A stretch of DNA of 64,000 nucleotides, from positions 1 through 64,000 of the forward strand of contig NZ_NMUL01000022.1 of the NCBI RefSeq assembly GCF_002234595.1. The letters are read 5' to 3'. Every line of letters begins with the position of its first letter. The stretch's first letter is position 1. Below the pieces are notes generated by a model. That model searched no databases and was not told the origin of the DNA. It worked only from the letters and a program-made list of their open reading frames with translations. The position numbers and the translations under genes were made by a program. This document shows positions 30,663 to 41,100 of this stretch, one piece after another. Origin of the DNA: Amycolatopsis vastitatis (lineage in GTDB: Bacteria; Actinomycetota; Actinomycetes; Mycobacteriales; Pseudonocardiaceae).

Positions 30663-31604
30663 ATGGCTTCCGCGCCTCCGGCGCCGGTTTTCGACCCGGC
30701 TGTCGTATTTCCCGAAGCCCGCGTGCTGCGTGACGCCACCCAAGCGGGCGACTGGCCGACCGTTTCGGCCTTTTTCGCCCGGTTCACCGCTGCGGACGAG
30801 CGCAGCTTCGGGGTGAAGATCACGATGGACGTGCCATCGGCCGAGCCGATGCTCCGGGACGCGATCCGGCGGGACCGCCGGTCGAGCCTGGCCCGGGTAC
30901 TGCTCGCCGCCCACCTCGTCCAGCGGGCGTGGACGATCCGGTCGTCGTCGCGGGCGACCCACGTCAGCCGTGAACAGTTCGCCGGGATGCACGAACAGCT
31001 GCGGCACGCCGAGCAGCTCCTGATCGACATCACCGCACGCGAGCCCTCGAACGAGCTGGCTTGGTCGCTGCGAATCACCACTTCGCGGGGGCTGGAGCTC
31101 GGGCAGAGCGAGACCCGGCGCCGCTACGACCGGCTGGCCGTCCACCATCCCGGTTTCGTTTCCGCGCAGAGCAACCTGCTCCAGCAGCTGTGCCCGAAAT
31201 GGGGCGGTTCCTGGGAAACGGCGGAAGCCTTCGTCCGCGAGTGCACGGCCGCGGCGCGGCCGGGTGACCCCCAGGGCGTCCTCGTGGCCGACCTGCACCT
31301 CGAGCGCTGGCTGGATCTGGGCACCCAAGAAGGTTTGAAGCACCTGCGGCAGCCGTCGGTCCACGAGGAACTCGCCGCCGCGGCGGCGTCTTCGGTGCTG
31401 CACCCGGGGTACCGGTCGCGCTTCGGCTGGGTCAGCGCGCACAGCGTGTTCGCCATGGCGTTCAGCCTGATCGGCGACGAGCCGCGCGCGGCCGCGCACT
31501 TCCGCGCGCTCGACGGACGTGCCAGCGAACTCCCATGGGCCTACCTGCCCCATCCGGTCGCCGAGCTCGAGCGGCGCCGAGCCCGTGCCCTCGCGAAAGG
31601 CTGA
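30663..31604 (+). CDS. Helical-repeat hypothetical protein, partner of the M16 peptidase
   Basis: A 313-residue cytosolic protein with no signal peptide. It is almost all helix with TPR-like rhythm (VLRDATQAGDWPTVSAFFARF, LAAHLVQRAWTIR, LLIDITAREPSNELAWSLRI, HPGYRSRFGWVSAHSVFAMA). AAGGAATTCC precedes the ATG. It lies 3 bases upstream of the M16 peptidase gene, so the two form an operon. The family was not recognised; it may act as an adaptor or substrate-recruiting partner. Confidence 0.75.
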   Translation: MASAPPAPVFDPAVVFPEARVLRDATQAGDWPTVSAFFARFTAADERSFGVKITMDVPSAEPMLRDAIRRDRRSSLARVLLAAHLVQRAWTIRSSSRATHVSREQFAGMHEQLRHAEQLLIDITAREPSNELAWSLRITTSRGLELGQSETRRRYDRLAVHHPGFVSAQSNLLQQLCPKWGGSWETAEAFVRECTAAARPGDPQGVLVADLHLERWLDLGTQEGLKHLRQPSVHEELAAAAASSVLHPGYRSRFGWVSAHSVFAMAFSLIGDEPRAAAHFRALDGRASELPWAYLPHPVAELERRRARALAKG

Positions 31605-31607
31605 ACC

Positions 31608-33269
31608 GTGCTGTCTGCTTTCGACATCGACGGAATCCCCGCGGTGGCGGCCAAGAGAGCGGGCCCGCTGACGGCGGGCATGGTCTTCCGGGTCGGCCGC
31701 GCGGACGAGACACTGGCCACCGCGGGCATCACGCACCTGGTCGAGCACCTGGCCCTGCACCGCTTCGGCCTCGGCGACTACCACTTCAACGGCGCGACGG
31801 CGCCCGACCACACGTACTTCGAGATGCAGGGCTCGGAGTCCGAAGTGGTCTCGTTCCTCGAGGGCGTGTGCGCGTCGCTCGGCAACCTGCCGATGGACCG
31901 CCTGGAGACCGAGAAGTCGATCCTGCGCACCGAGGAAGCCGGCCGCGGCGGGGGCGGCTCGCTGTTCCGCCACCGGTACGGCGCCCAGGGTTACGGCCTG
32001 GTCGACTACCTGGAGCTGGGGGTGCCGCGCCTGCGGCCGGCGGAGGTCGCGCACTGGGCGCGCACGTGGTTCACGCGCGAGAACGCCGCGCTGTGGGTGG
32101 CGGGTGAGAGCGTGCCGTCCGGCTTGCGGCTGTCCCTCCCGCCGGGCGTGCGCCGCCCGATCCCGGCCCGGCCGGCAGTACTTTCCCGGACCCCGGCGTA
32201 TTTCGCGCAGGGCAGCGGCGAGGTCGCGTTCAGCGCGGTGGTGCGCCAAGGATCCGCCGCGCAGATCTTCGCGAAGGTGCTCGAACGGGAGCTGTTCCGG
32301 GCCCTGCGGCAAGAAGGCGGCTATTCCTACCAGGCCTCGACGTCGTACCAGCTCCGCGGTGACGGCTTCGCCGAGATCCTGGGCGTCGCCGACGCGCTGC
32401 CGGACAAGCAGGCCGCCGTGGTCGGCGGAATCATCGACGTCCTGGCCCAGGTCAAGGCGGGCCGGATCGACCCCCGCGACATCGAGACGGTGCGCGGCCA
32501 AGCGGAATCCGCGTTGTACGGCGTCGACGCGGACGTGGCCCGGCTCCCCCAGCACGCGGCCCGGCTGCTGTCCGGACGGCCCCTTCGCACGCCGGAGGAG
32601 CGGATCGCCGAGCTGCGGTCGGTCAGCGTCGCCGACGTCCACGCGGTCGCCGTCGAGGTGTGCGGTTCGGTGCTGCTGCGGGTGCCGTCCGGGCGTTCGG
32701 CGGACTGGGCGGGCTACGCGGAGGTGCCGCTGTGTTCGGCGGCCGCGGTCGAGGGAACCCGTTTTCCGGCTTACAACAAGGTGAACACCCACCTGATCGC
32801 CGGGCCTGAAGGCTGCAGCATCCAAACACCGGACGGCCCGTCGACGGTCCGCTTCGCCGACTGCGCGGCCATGCTGGCGTGGCCCGACGGCGGCCGCCGC
32901 CTGATCGGCACCGACGGCCGGACGGTCACCATCGAGCCGACGCTGTTCGCCGGCCTCGCCCCGGAGGCGGTGGCGGCGATCGACGTGGCCGTGGGTCCAC
33001 ATCGGACGTTGCCGCAGCCCGCCCGCCGCCCGGAGGAGGTCCCACGCCCGGCCGCCGCCGCGAGCACCCGGCCGCCGGCCCCTTCGAGTCCGAAGCGCGG
33101 ATCGATCGCGTTCACTGTCACGGCGTCGATCGTCGGCGGGTTCGCCCTGCTGACCACGGCGGGCCTGGCGATGGACCCCGCCACCGACTCGGCGGGCTGG
33201 ATCGGGGCGGGGGTCATCTGGCTGATCGCCGGGCTGTTCGCGTTCCTGGCGGTGCGCCGGCGACGCTGA
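31608..33269 (+). CDS. Membrane-anchored M16 metallopeptidase
   Basis: A 553-residue protein with the inverted zinc motif HLVEH (His43, Glu46, His47). A Glu in LETEKSILRTEE near residue 109 is the likely third ligand. A second M16-like domain follows (FSAVVRQGSAAQIFAKVLERE, REELFRALRQEGGYSY-type segment). A Pro/Ala linker then leads to two C-terminal membrane helices (AFTVTASIVGGFALLTTAGL, IGAGVIWLIAGLFAFLAV) and a basic tail. There is no N-terminal signal, so the peptidase domain is probably cytosolic and tethered to the membrane. The GTG start lies 3 bases after the upstream stop. Substrate unknown. Confidence 0.85.
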   Translation: MLSAFDIDGIPAVAAKRAGPLTAGMVFRVGRADETLATAGITHLVEHLALHRFGLGDYHFNGATAPDHTYFEMQGSESEVVSFLEGVCASLGNLPMDRLETEKSILRTEEAGRGGGGSLFRHRYGAQGYGLVDYLELGVPRLRPAEVAHWARTWFTRENAALWVAGESVPSGLRLSLPPGVRRPIPARPAVLSRTPAYFAQGSGEVAFSAVVRQGSAAQIFAKVLERELFRALRQEGGYSYQASTSYQLRGDGFAEILGVADALPDKQAAVVGGIIDVLAQVKAGRIDPRDIETVRGQAESALYGVDADVARLPQHAARLLSGRPLRTPEERIAELRSVSVADVHAVAVEVCGSVLLRVPSGRSADWAGYAEVPLCSAAAVEGTRFPAYNKVNTHLIAGPEGCSIQTPDGPSTVRFADCAAMLAWPDGGRRLIGTDGRTVTIEPTLFAGLAPEAVAAIDVAVGPHRTLPQPARRPEEVPRPAAAASTRPPAPSSPKRGSIAFTVTASIVGGFALLTTAGLAMDPATDSAGWIGAGVIWLIAGLFAFLAVRRRR

Positions 33270-33274
33270 CCGCG

Positions 33275-33727
33275 TTACGCGGGCGCGAGGACGATCCGGG
33301 GCATGACCTGGGTGAAGGCGACGCCACGCTTGCGCAGGGCCGGCGGAAGCGGCGGGATCGTCAGAGCCAGTGCCTGGTCCCAGCCTTGGACGTGGAGCTG
33401 GAACTTCAGCAGGAACCCCGACTTCGGCTCGGTGATGGCCGCGTAGGCACGGGGGATGCTCACGATGTGCTTGCCCGGAGTGCCGGCGTGGGACCGGAAG
33501 AAGAGGATCTGCTGGTTAGTGAGGACGATGTAGGCCTCGGCCTGCGTGGAGATGGCCATCATGGTGCCACCGCTGAGCACCCCGACGGCCACGCCGTAGG
33601 CGAGGGATCTCCCGACGGATTTCTTGACCGACCCGATCTTCGCCATGGCGACGAGTTCGACGCGCTCGTCGTGCCGCATCAACGGGGCGGCGTTCTCGAG
33701 CAGGCGTCTTTCCTGGCGGGCACCCAT
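33275..33727 (-). CDS. PH-like/hypothetical protein
   Basis: A 150-residue protein. A central hydrophobic patch (SLAYGVAVGVLSGGTMMA) is followed by a beta-rich segment with YIVLTNQQILFFRSHAG, a pattern seen in bacterial PH-like domains. The ATG at 33727 lies 8 bases after GAGGAG; an upstream GTG overlaps that site and is less likely. It converges on the M16 gene with 5 bases between the stops. Function unknown. Confidence 0.7.
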   Translation of the reverse strand: MGARQERRLLENAAPLMRHDERVELVAMAKIGSVKKSVGRSLAYGVAVGVLSGGTMMAISTQAEAYIVLTNQQILFFRSHAGTPGKHIVSIPRAYAAITEPKSGFLLKFQLHVQGWDQALALTIPPLPPALRKRGVAFTQVMPRIVLAPA

Positions 33728-34033
33728 GTTCGTCACTCCTCACAGCGCGGGGCGCGTGCGGGTGCACGCGAGTGCCTCAAAGTAGACGAGGCTCGCTGCG
33801 GTGTTCTCCTTGCCCTACCGCGATAATCCACCTGATCCGACACAATCCGGACAAGCTGCGGGACTGGTCGGCGGCAACAGTTGCCCAACCGAAACCGAGG
33901 CGCCGCCTCGCTGCTGGCGCCCCCGCCGACGGCCGAAGGTTTCATGAAGCAGAAGTGCCCGGCCGCAAGCCAGGAGCGCCGGCCACCGGACCTCGGCCGA
34001 AGCGAAGAACCGGCGACACTCGGGCCGCTTTCA
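33728..34033. other. 306-bp intergenic region with lower G+C at the edge of the toxin island
   Basis: No convincing coding frame was seen. The short frames here read out of the neighbouring genes. The base composition starts to fall here compared with the left side, and the low-G+C stretch goes on through the two small genes to the RHS tip. It marks the boundary of the probable cassette. No direct repeat or integrase site was seen. Confidence 0.5.
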
Positions 34034-34543
34034 TCAGCTCGCCAACTGGCGCCGGTGAACCTGAGAAAGGGCACTCTCCTGAATCTCGACCGAGCCGGCA
34101 TCGACCTTGCCGACAAGCCAGCTGCGCAACTCGCCGTAATCAACCGTCGGAGGAATGTCAACAGCCACCAGGCTGCCGAATTGACCCGCCGACTCCCAGC
34201 TGCAACCTGCCTCGCACAGCCTGGCTTCCACCGCGGGCCGCTCCGCGTCCCCGATGAACACGATCCTGATCGCGGAATGCCCTGACTCTGCGGTGAACTC
34301 CTCGAAAACAAGCTCCCTGCGTTCGTGGTCGGGGCGCACCCGAACGAGGTCCCCAAAAGCGATTCCCCGCGCGAAGAACGGCGTATTGACGAGCCGGATT
34401 TCCATTCTCACGTCGGTTTTCTCGCCCCACAACCTCTCTACTGATACGGGAGGCCATCCGGAACGCTCCGGTTCGAGATCAAAGGCAACTTTGAGCAACC
34501 CGGAGTCGTCCGCAGACCGAGGCGCGTCACTACTTTCGCTCAC
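34034..34543 (-). CDS. DUF4265 protein, second gene after the RHS toxin
   Basis: A 169-residue soluble protein with the DUF4265 pattern: FDLEPERSGWPPVSVERLW, then VNTPFFARGIAFGDLVRV and a beta-alpha region with IRIVFIGDAERPAVEARL. GAGGGG stands before the GTG at 34543. It follows the first small gene by 52 bases on the same strand. DUF4265 genes are often found near polymorphic toxins, so an accessory immunity or modifier role is possible. The codon composition is less GC-biased than in the flanking genes. Confidence 0.75.
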   Translation of the reverse strand: MSESSDAPRSADDSGLLKVAFDLEPERSGWPPVSVERLWGEKTDVRMEIRLVNTPFFARGIAFGDLVRVRPDHERRELVFEEFTAESGHSAIRIVFIGDAERPAVEARLCEAGCSWESAGQFGSLVAVDIPPTVDYGELRSWLVGKVDAGSVEIQESALSQVHRRQLAS

Positions 34544-34595
34544 CTCTGCCCCTCACCACCCTCGGGCGCACCAATACCTACCCCGGCGGTCGACA

Positions 34596-35147
34596 CTAAG
34601 GCCTCACGAAGGTTTCCACCTTTGTTCGAAACACGCCCCCCGACGACACTTCCGGCCGGACGAGGACAACGAAGTCCGGCAACGCAGACGGGAGCGGTCG
34701 ACCGTCCGAGCCGACCGAATTCGGATCAGCCTTCCAATCCAGCAGGTTCACCACAACCGAGTACCGCCCTTCGGCCAGCGGGAACCGGTTTTCCGCGGCG
34801 CGGTCCACGTCACAGATGTCCTCGATCCCACCCACCGCAAAGGAACCCAATGAAGTGAACAGATAGGGTTCCGATTCGACAAGGCGATACCTACGCTCGG
34901 ACTCAGTGAGGCCGAGTTCAGGTGAGCCGAATCTGATCGTCACCTGAAAGACTCCGTCACCACCGACATTGAGTGGCACGAAAATGCCCTGGCTGATCGA
35001 CTTCTCTATTTCATGGTTTTCGGTCGCCCAGTCCTCCCAGAGTTCGAAATCGTCTTCCATGGACTTGAAGGCTTCCGGCTGCCACACCGCACACAAGCCC
35101 GCACTCGTGCGCACCACCCGGGAAACCTCTTGGGACGCACTCTCCAC
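34596..35147 (-). CDS. Candidate immunity protein of the RHS nuclease toxin
   Basis: About 183 residues, acidic and soluble (SMEDDFELWEDWATENHEIE start, RFGSPELGLTESERRYRLV and IEDICDVDRAAENRF later). It is the gene directly after the toxin tip on the same strand, the usual immunity position. The GTG at 35147 was chosen because GGAGGT stands 10 bases upstream and it begins 26 bases after the toxin stop. A GTG at 35186 would overlap the toxin gene by 14 bases and is the alternative. The family is not recognised. G+C is visibly low (one sampled 60-base line is about 52%), as for the toxin tip. Confidence 0.72.
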   Translation of the reverse strand: MESASQEVSRVVRTSAGLCAVWQPEAFKSMEDDFELWEDWATENHEIEKSISQGIFVPLNVGGDGVFQVTIRFGSPELGLTESERRYRLVESEPYLFTSLGSFAVGGIEDICDVDRAAENRFPLAEGRYSVVVNLLDWKADPNSVGSDGRPLPSALPDFVVLVRPEVSSGGVFRTKVETFVRP

Positions 35148-35172
35148 CTGACCGCCACCTCCGCTATGGCCG

Positions 35173-38100
35173 CTAACAGCGATCACGGATTATAACACTG
35201 CACACGGTATCTCCAAGTTTCAACCCCAGCTTCTTGATCTGACGGTCAATCTGCGGGCCAAGACTTCGGTTTACCGATAGATCCAGTGGACTCATATTCG
35301 AAATATCGTCTGGCCCGCCGAGCTGCAAGTCGACGACATGGTCGATGTCGGATCCTGCGGGAATCTCATTTCCCGCCGCTCTCCAAACGTCGGCGGCGCT
35401 GGTCGTACCCCGAGCTTCAGCCGCATTCGTGACCACCAGCCTGTCCGCAGCATTCAGTGCATCGACTTTTCGGTCAGCCGCCGCCCGCTGCTCCGCATTC
35501 CAGCTCGACTTGTACTTGAGCTCGATGACCGGACCACCACAGTTGTGGACCAGCACCGGTGTGTCGCCGGCGAACACATAGTACGTGTGGAGCCCGTCGA
35601 TCGTCAGGTCGTAGGTGACCTCGGTCGAGTGATACGGCGTCACCGCCACCACGTCCGCTTCGCCACCGCCCGCCGTCTGCAGGTGATCACCTGCCTGCAG
35701 GTTCACCGCCTCGACGAACGCACCACGTGTCACGTCGTAGAACGGGTGGTGATATGTCGTCGTCAGGGTCACCGGCGCAGCCGAAGCCGTGGCCGCGCCG
35801 CCCATCACGACCGCCGAGGCAACAGCCAGCCCCGCCGCCACACGGCCCACCGCGCGCCGGACCCGGCTCGGCTTCACCTTCAGGTCCACGAAGTCGTGAT
35901 CCGTCTGGGTCACGATGACCCGATCGACCGGATGCGCTTCCGCGGCGGCCTTGCCCGGCTGCGAGTTCGCGACCCGGTCGCCCACCTTCACCGAGGAAAT
36001 CGGCTTCGACGTGCCATCCGCCAGCAGCACCTTCGTGCCTGCGAGGAAACTGTGTGCCACGGCAGTCTCACACTTCGAAGAAGGAGCTTCCTCCTCCGCC
36101 GAACTCCGGCCCCGGGCCCGAAGACCCCCCAGAGCCCCGAACGCCGCCCCGCCGACACCGCCGGCGATCGCGCCCGTCTGTGCCGCCGACAACGCGCCGC
36201 TCACCGAACAGCTCCGGCCGCAGTTCAGCCCGTACCCCGCCACCGCCGTCACGCCACCGCTGATCGCGCCCGAACCCGCACCCACCAAGCCCTGGGTCGC
36301 CACCTCCGGCAGCACGCCGCTCAAGGCGTCCGATACCAGCTTGCCGCCCAGCGGACCCGCCAAGGCACCGCCCACCGCGCCACCCAGCGCACCCAAACCG
36401 ACCGCCTCGACCGCGCCGGCCGCCGAGCAGTTGTGCGCCTTCGAGCAGTCCATGCCGTACGACACCGCACTGCCGACCGCGCCACCCAGTGCGGCGCAAC
36501 CGACCGCACCGATACCGAAGCTGCCGATCGTGCACGCACCGCCCACGATGATGCCCGCCGCGATGCCCGCGATCGTCGACGCGTGCTCCTTCGCGAACGT
36601 CGCCACATGAGACGCCGCCGACGCCGCCGCGTGACCGACCGCCACCGCCGCGGTCGCCACCGCGTGGCCCACTGTCTTCGCCGCGGACACCGCCGCGTGC
36701 GCCACGGTCGCCGCCGCGTGGGCCACCGCGTGCGCGGCCGTCTTCACCACCTTCGCCACCGCGTGATACGCGGTTTTCACCACGTGCACCGCCGCGTGGT
36801 AGACCTTCTTCGCGACCCGCACCACCGCGTGATAGGTGTTGCGGACCACCCGCACCGCCGCGTGATAGCCGTCCCGGACCACGTGGTACGTCGCCACCGC
36901 CGCGTGCACCAACGGCTGCACCACGTACGTGTTGACCACGCGCGCCGCGGGCTGGATCACCTGGTGGTAGACGAACGACGCCGCCGGCGCCACCACGTGA
37001 CTGGTGAAGGCCGACCACGCGTCGCCGAACCAGCCATGACCCGACGGGTCCGTTCCCGTCATCGGGTTGTCGTCGACGTAGGCGAACTTGTTCGCCTCCA
37101 TCGGGTTCGGCACCGGGCTGTTCGACACCGTGTCCCGGTTCATGAACTGCCCGACCGCCGGGTTGTACCAGCGCGCCGCCATGTTCACGTTGCCCGTCGA
37201 CTGGTCCGTCCAGCCCGACTGGTAACCCAGCTGCCCCTTCCCGTTCGCCGACGCCAGCACGTTCCCGAACGGGTCGTAGCTCGTCGAACCCGCCAGCGCC
37301 GTCCCGGTCGCCGTGAACGTCCCCACCACGTCGGTGTGCTGGTCCACGAAGGCGAACGCGCCGGTGCCGCCGGACGCGATCCCGACCAGCCCGCCGCCCG
37401 GGTCACGGCTGTAGGTCGACGTGCCGTCCGACGCGATCGTGTTGCCCATCCCCGAGAACGAGAACGTCGTCGTCGCGCCCGACGCGATCGTCGTGTCGGT
37501 CAGGTTGCGGCCCAGGGCGTCGTAGCCGAAGTTCTGCGTGCCCTGGACGGCCATCTGGCCGAACGCGTCGGACGCCGACACCAGCGTGCCGGTCGACGAC
37601 GCGCGCTGCCGCAACGTCCCCCGTGCGCTGTAGCTGTAGGTGTTCGACCCGTCCGACGTCAGTTCGTTGCGCTCGTCGTAGGTGTACGTCGACGAGCCCA
37701 CCTGGGTCCGGTTGCCGGCCGCGTCGTAGCCGTAGGCCACCGTGCTCACGCCGTTGTTCCACGACGCCAGCCGGTCGGCCAGGTCGTAGGTGTAGGTGTT
37801 CGCCGCCGAACCCGCGAACCCGGCCGTCGTCTTCGACGTCAGGTTGCTGTTCGCGTCGTAGCCGTAGGTCACCGACGCGATCGCCGCTCCCCCGGCCGTC
37901 TTGAGCGCGTCGCCGGTCAGGCGGTGCAGGCCGTCGTAGGAGAACGTCCGCGCGTTGCCCGTGCCGTACTTCACCCCGCTGACCTGGTTGAGCGTGTTGT
38001 AGCTCAGGGTCTGCGTGCCGCCGGTGGCCGCGTCGGTGATGGTCGAGAGCCGGTCGGCGTTGTCGTAGCCGTACGACGTGGTGCCCGCCGCGTCGGTGCG

Positions 38101-41100
38101 CGAGGTCATCAGGCCTTCGGTGTTGTAGGCGAACGACGACGATCCCGCCGATCCGCTCGCCGTCAGCAGCCCGCCGCGGTCGTTGTAGGTGAACGTCTCG
38201 CTCGACGCCGCCTGGTGGTCCGAATGGCCGGTGACGCCGGCTTCCGCGGTGGCGGCCGAGGTCATCCGGCCGCCGGGGTCGTAGCCGAACGTCCGGGTCG
38301 CGGTCGCCGCGTCGGCGCCGCTGCCGGACTGGCTGACCAGGTTCCCGTCGTCGTCGTAGCCCGCCGACACGGTGACCCCGCCCGGCTGGGTCTGGGTGAC
38401 CGGGCGCCCCGCCGCGTCGTAGACCGACGTGAACGTCCGGTCGGCGTCGGCGGTGTAGGCGGCCGTGGCCGGTTCGACCAGGGCCTCCGGCAGGTTCCAG
38501 GCGTTGAACCGGGTGATCGTCGGGTTGCCGCGGCCATCGGTGAACCGGGTCCGGTTGCCCGCCGCGTCGTAACCGAACGACGTCGTGATCGACGCCGTCG
38601 CCGAGACCGGCTGGATCTCGCTCGCGAGCCGGTTCCCCGCGTCGTAGGTGAACGTCCGCGCGGTGCCGCGTCCGTCCACACTGGACGTCAGCCGCCCGCC
38701 AGCGTCGTAGGCCGCGGACGTCTGCTGGAGCACCGCGCCGGTCGCGTCCTTGCGGGTCACCTGCACCGGACGGCTCGACTGGTCGTAGGCCGTCACCGCC
38801 GAGGTGCTGTCGGCGGCGGTGACCGACGTCCGCTCCCCGAGGTAGCTGTACCCGTACCGGGTGGTGTTGCCTGCGGGGTCCGTGACCGAGGTGGTCTCGC
38901 CGAGGGCGTTGTAGCCGTACGAAGTCACCGCGCCGGCCGGCGTTGTGGTCGACGCCAGGTGCGCGCCACCCGGGTTGCTCGCGGAGGCGGCGTAGGAGTT
39001 CGTCGTCGTCGCGGTCAGCGTCGAGGGATAGCGCTCGAACGCCGTCGACGTCAGCGGCCGGGACAGGAAGTCGTAGGTCGCCTCGGTCCGGGCGCCGTTC
39101 GCGTCGACGACCGAGAGCCGGTCGCCGTTGGTGTCGAACGTCGACACGGCCTTCGCGCCGGACGGCTTGGTCACCTGGGCCAGGTCGCCGAGCTGGTCGT
39201 AGGCCAGGGTCGTGACGTGGCCGAGCGGGTCCTTCTCGGCGACGACCTGCCCGAGCTTGTCGTACGTGCGCACGGTCGTCGCCGTGATCGGCGAGCCGCC
39301 GCCCGGCGGGGTGTAGTTCGGGTTGGTGACCGAAACGGCCTGCCCCTCCGCGTCGTAGACGGTCGTCAGCTGGTGGCCGTCCGGGTCGACGGCCTCGACC
39401 GGCTCGCCGAAGGTGTTGTATCCGGTGGTGGTGACCGGGTGCACCGCGGTGGCGGGCCCGCCGTTCGTCTCGGTGTTCACGGTCGGCGCGGTGGTCACCG
39501 CGGGCTTCCCGGCTTCGTCGTAGGCGTACGACGTCGTGTTGCCGTTCGCGTCGGTCATCGACGTCGGCAGCCCGCGCTGGTCGACGGTCCAGGTCGTCGT
39601 CTCCGCCGTCGACGAGGCGACGGTGCCGCCGTTGCGGCCTCCGTTGTAGACAGTCGCGACGTCGGCGGCCGTCAGCGCCCGCGAGTAGGCCTGCACGCTG
39701 CCGACCTGGCCGGTGGCGTAGTTGCCGTTGGCCCCGGAGGCCCAGCCGTGCCCGATCACCAGCGGGCCGCCCGACGCCATCGGCGTCGGGTCGGTCGCGC
39801 TCCCGGCGGCCGCGCCGTTGACGTAGAGCGTCATCGCGCCGGTGCCCGGGTCGTACACCCCGGCGAGGTGGGTCCACCCCGCTTGCGCGGTCGCCGAGGA
39901 TTCCGCGCGGTAGACCGAGGCGTTCGACGCGTCGGTGCCGTGCCGCGAGAACGACCACTTGTGGGCGGTGCCGTCGTACTCGAGGTAGAGACCGCTCATC
40001 ACGGTCCCCTTCTGGACGACGAAGGTCTGCCAGGCCGTGCCGAGCGTCGCCGGGTTGACCCAGGCCGACACCGTGTACGCGGCCGCGGTGTTGAGGACGG
40101 GGCCGTTGGTGGCGATCTGCGAGCTGGTGCCGTCGAGGGTCGCGGCACCGCCGGACCACGTGACGGCCGAAGCCGCGGCGGTGTTGCCGGTCCCCGAGGA
40201 GTCGGTGACCGTGGTGCCGGAGGTCTGGTTCAGCTTCCACCAGCCGACCGGGTGCCCGGTGCCGTCCGCGGCCACCGACCGGGAGGTGAGCACGCCCATC
40301 GGGTCGTAGGACGTGCTGACCGTGCGGCTGCGGCCGGACGGGTCGGTCTGCGTGCTCGTGGCGACCTTGTCGTCCGGGGTGTAGGACACCGACGTCGTGC
40401 GCGCCGCGCCGGCCGGGTCGTCGACGGCCTGGGACACCCGGCCCGCGGCGTCCACAGTGGACGTCGAGGTGTTCGAGCCGTTCCCGGTGACCTTGCCGAC
40501 GAGGTCGCCGGCCGCGTCGTAGGTGTTGGACTCGGCGACGAACGACTGCGTGCCGGTCGGGTCCTTCTTGGTGACCGTCGCGGTCAACCCGTTGTCGGTG
40601 TAGGTGTAGGCGGTGACGTTGCCCATCGAGTCCGTTTCGGACGCCAGCCGCCCGGCCGGGTCGTAGGCGTTGGACTTCTGGGTCACGAACGTCGCGGGCT
40701 TCGGGTCGGCGGGGTTGCCGGTCGACCAGAAGCCCTGCGTGAGCAGCCGGCCTTCGCCGTCGTAGGTGAAGTCGGTTTCGGTGCCGTTGGCGTCGGTCTC
40801 GCTCTTCTTGTTGCCGTAGACGTCGTAGGTGTAAGTGGTGACGTTGCCGTTCGCGTCCGTGGTGGAGGCGACCTGGTCCTTGTCGTTGTAGGTCGAGCTC
40901 GTGGTCCGGGCGGCGTCGCCGCCGGTGCTGTCGGCGACGGTCTGGGAGGTGATGCTCCCGTCCGCGTTGTAGACGCTGGTGGCGACGGCGGTGTGCACCG
41001 CCCCGGTCACCCGGTCGGTCACCGCGGGGTCGGTCTGCGAGACGACCTGGTCGTTGCTGTCGTAGGTGTAGGACGTCACCAGGCCCGCCGGGAAGCTGTC

